This document shows, piece by piece, positions 7,163 to 8,227 of a DNA stretch of 8,227 nucleotides; the first letter of the stretch is position 1, and each line of letters opens with the position of its first letter. The notes below the pieces were generated by a model. It was given only the letters and a program-made list of their open reading frames with translations, made no database searches and was not told the origin of the DNA. The position numbers and the translations under genes are program-made. Source of the stretch: SB15 sp964557285 (GTDB lineage: Bacteria; Chloroflexota; Anaerolineae; Aggregatilineales; J027); contig CAZKZS010000226.1 in NCBI GenBank assembly GCA_964557285.1, positions 1 to 8,227 of the forward strand. Direction: 5' to 3'.

Positions 7163-7189
7163 TATGGGGGTATGCCAGGAGTATGTCAA
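7161..7189 (-). promoter_or_regulatory. Predicted sigma-70-type promoter of the minus-strand operon
   Basis: On the minus strand there is a perfect TTGACA (-35, 7184-7189), a 17-base spacer and CATAAT (-10, 7161-7166; one mismatch to TATAAT). Transcription would begin near 7154. It lies immediately upstream of the first gene of the operon, where a promoter is expected. It also overlaps the Shine-Dalgarno and start codon of the divergent gene and the ATG at 7160-7162 assigned to the flippase. If the promoter is real, that ATG is not in its transcript and a downstream start (TTG 7136-7138) is used. Seen by sequence match only. Confidence 0.6.
7177..7181 (+). promoter_or_regulatory. Shine-Dalgarno AGGAG deciding the GT-C gene start
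   Basis: AGGAG lies 7 bases before the ATG at 7189 and 1 base before the ATG at 7183. Normal spacing selects 7189. It falls inside the spacer of the predicted promoter on the opposite strand. Confidence 0.7.
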
Positions 7190-8227
7190 TGAGTCTCAAA
7201 AATAGGCGAGTCCAGCTTATTTTGCTCGTGTTACTCGTCCTTATCAATTCTTCGCCCTTTTTGTTAACAGTTCCAAGCATTGATTCCGGTGTTTTTTTAT
7301 ATACAGCCCGCCAGATGCTTAGAGGGGATGTCCCCTATCGTGACATATGGGATCACAAAGCGCCGGGCATTTATTTTATAAATGTGCTTGCTCTGATTTT
7401 AAGCCCTCATTCGCGCTGGGGACTCTGGATTCTGGAAGTTATTTCGCTTAGCGCAGCAGCTTTATTGAGCTTTGAAGCGTTCAAAAGAGCCTTTGATGAT
7501 ACTTCGGCTTTTTGGGGAACAGCAGTCTGGGTGACTGGTTTCATTTTAGTGTATGAAAAAGGGAATTTTACGGAAGAATTTGCCTTACCTTTTAAATTTG
7601 CCACTTTATATATTTTTGTACAGCTACTCAGCAGCAAAATTTATGTCCAGTATGGATATTTGATGGGTCTGGCAGCAGGCTTAACCTTTTTTCTCAGGCA
7701 GAACTTGATAGGCATAAACATGACCTGCATTGGCTACCTCTTGCTCGTTTTCCTTAAAAACTATCAGTGGGAAAACCTATTCAAGTTTTTCTTATCCAGT
7801 CTCTCAGGATTCGCAACGAGTACCCTCATTTTTGTAGCCTATTTTAGTTTAAACAGCGCCTTAGACGATTTTTGGGATGTGGCATTTCGTTTTAACTTCG
7901 TTTATATCGACACAGCACCGCTTCATGGTCGACGGATTTATCTGATTTATGGGCTTTTGATATTGGCGGGTTCAGGGCTTGTTCCAGCAGCATTTTTAGG
8001 CTGGATTGCTGCTGTAGTCGCCCTTTATAAAAAACAACTTCCTCAGCAACATGCCTTCTTATGGATTGGTATTCTCACGCTGCCACTGGAATTTTTTCTA
8101 AGTTCTCTTTCAGGTAAAGTTTACCCACATTACTATATGACCTGGCTTCCTATTCTGGCGCTGCTGACCAGTTTTCTCATTTATTATGTACCCCACCTTG
8201 TTATGAGTATTCCTAACTTGACACACA
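7189..8227 (+). CDS. GT-C-type polytopic membrane glycosyltransferase (GT39/ArnT-like), C-terminus cut by window edge
   Basis: This protein has 346 residues visible and no stop before the right edge. It begins with a basic MSLKNRR followed by a membrane segment (about 8-28), then an extracytoplasmic loop with IDSGVFLYTARQ (31-42) and WDHKAPG (54-60). Around ten further hydrophobic segments follow, and KVYPHYYMTW (310-319) lies near the visible end. An acidic residue in the first outer loop followed by a (D/E)HK-PP/PG motif is typical of the GT39/PMT_2 and ArnT group, which transfers sugars from polyprenyl-phosphate donors outside the cytoplasmic membrane. Asp32 is the candidate catalytic residue (inference). 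Two ATGs are close together: AGGAG at 7177-7181 sits 7 bases before ATG 7189 but only 1 base before ATG 7183, so I chose 7189. The gene is divergent from the operon and visibly A+T-richer: 7561-7620 is about 28% G+C, against about 57% in 1801-1860. It probably decorates or extends the glycan, but its target is unknown. Confidence 0.85.
   Translation, partial: MSLKNRRVQLILLVLLVLINSSPFLLTVPSIDSGVFLYTARQMLRGDVPYRDIWDHKAPGIYFINVLALILSPHSRWGLWILEVISLSAAALLSFEAFKRAFDDTSAFWGTAVWVTGFILVYEKGNFTEEFALPFKFATLYIFVQLLSSKIYVQYGYLMGLAAGLTFFLRQNLIGINMTCIGYLLLVFLKNYQWENLFKFFLSSLSGFATSTLIFVAYFSLNSALDDFWDVAFRFNFVYIDTAPLHGRRIYLIYGLLILAGSGLVPAAFLGWIAAVVALYKKQLPQQHAFLWIGILTLPLEFFLSSLSGKVYPHYYMTWLPILALLTSFLIYYVPHLVMSIPNLTH

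Noticed and set aside
7163..7189. TTG at 7187-7189 as flippase start
   Set aside because: This TTG is part of the predicted -35 TTGACA, has no convincing Shine-Dalgarno, and would lie upstream of the predicted transcription start.
7190..7198. Short palindrome TGAGTCTCA next to the operon promoter as an operator
   Set aside because: A 4+1+4 palindrome is common by chance, and it lies within the first codons of the GT-C gene with no second copy seen nearby.
7407..7637. Minus-strand open frame of 76 codons opposite the GT-C gene
   Set aside because: It is antisense to a well-supported membrane protein gene, has low-complexity composition and no clear initiation signals.
1..8227. CRISPR arrays, insertion sequences, tRNA or rRNA genes, rho-independent terminators
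   Set aside because: Coding sequence fills almost the whole window. I saw no spaced direct repeats, transposase motifs, structural RNA sequences or GC-hairpin plus T-tract terminators.

Overview
The window is a bacterial surface-polysaccharide (exopolysaccharide, capsule or O-antigen type) biosynthesis locus. It holds six genes and almost no non-coding DNA. Five are co-oriented on the minus strand and run right to left: a MurJ/MviN-type lipid-linked sugar flippase (5804-7162), a GT4 glycosyltransferase (4734-5807), an asparagine-synthase-like glutamine amidotransferase (2824-4731), a second GT4 glycosyltransferase (1622-2824) and a second asparagine-synthase-like amidotransferase (1-1619, cut by the left edge). 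Stop and start codons overlap or lie 2 bases apart at every junction, so this is a translationally coupled operon. A divergent plus-strand gene (7189-8227, cut by the right edge) encodes a polytopic GT-C-type membrane glycosyltransferase.

A plausible division of labour, inferred from the families, is as follows. The two cytoplasmic GT4 enzymes add sugars to a lipid carrier. One or both amidotransferases put an amide (or related nitrogen) on a sugar acid or other carboxylate of the glycan. The MurJ-like protein flips the lipid-linked unit across the membrane. The GT-C protein may transfer a sugar from a polyprenyl-phosphate donor on the outer face. No priming transferase, polymerase, chain-length regulator or nucleotide-sugar enzyme lies inside the window; these would have to be outside it.

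The organism cannot be fixed from this sequence. It is a bacterium with Shine-Dalgarno and sigma-70-like signals. The operon has roughly balanced base composition and the divergent gene is visibly richer in A+T.

The most interesting points are: an ordered repeat of a GT4-then-amidotransferase cassette with identical 2-base junctions; a non-acidic residue in a normally acidic synthetase motif of one amidotransferase; a MurJ relative lacking residues important for lipid II flipping in E. coli MurJ; and two good promoter-like sequences that face each other across the divergent gene boundary, predicting overlapping 5' ends and casting doubt on the flippase start codon.
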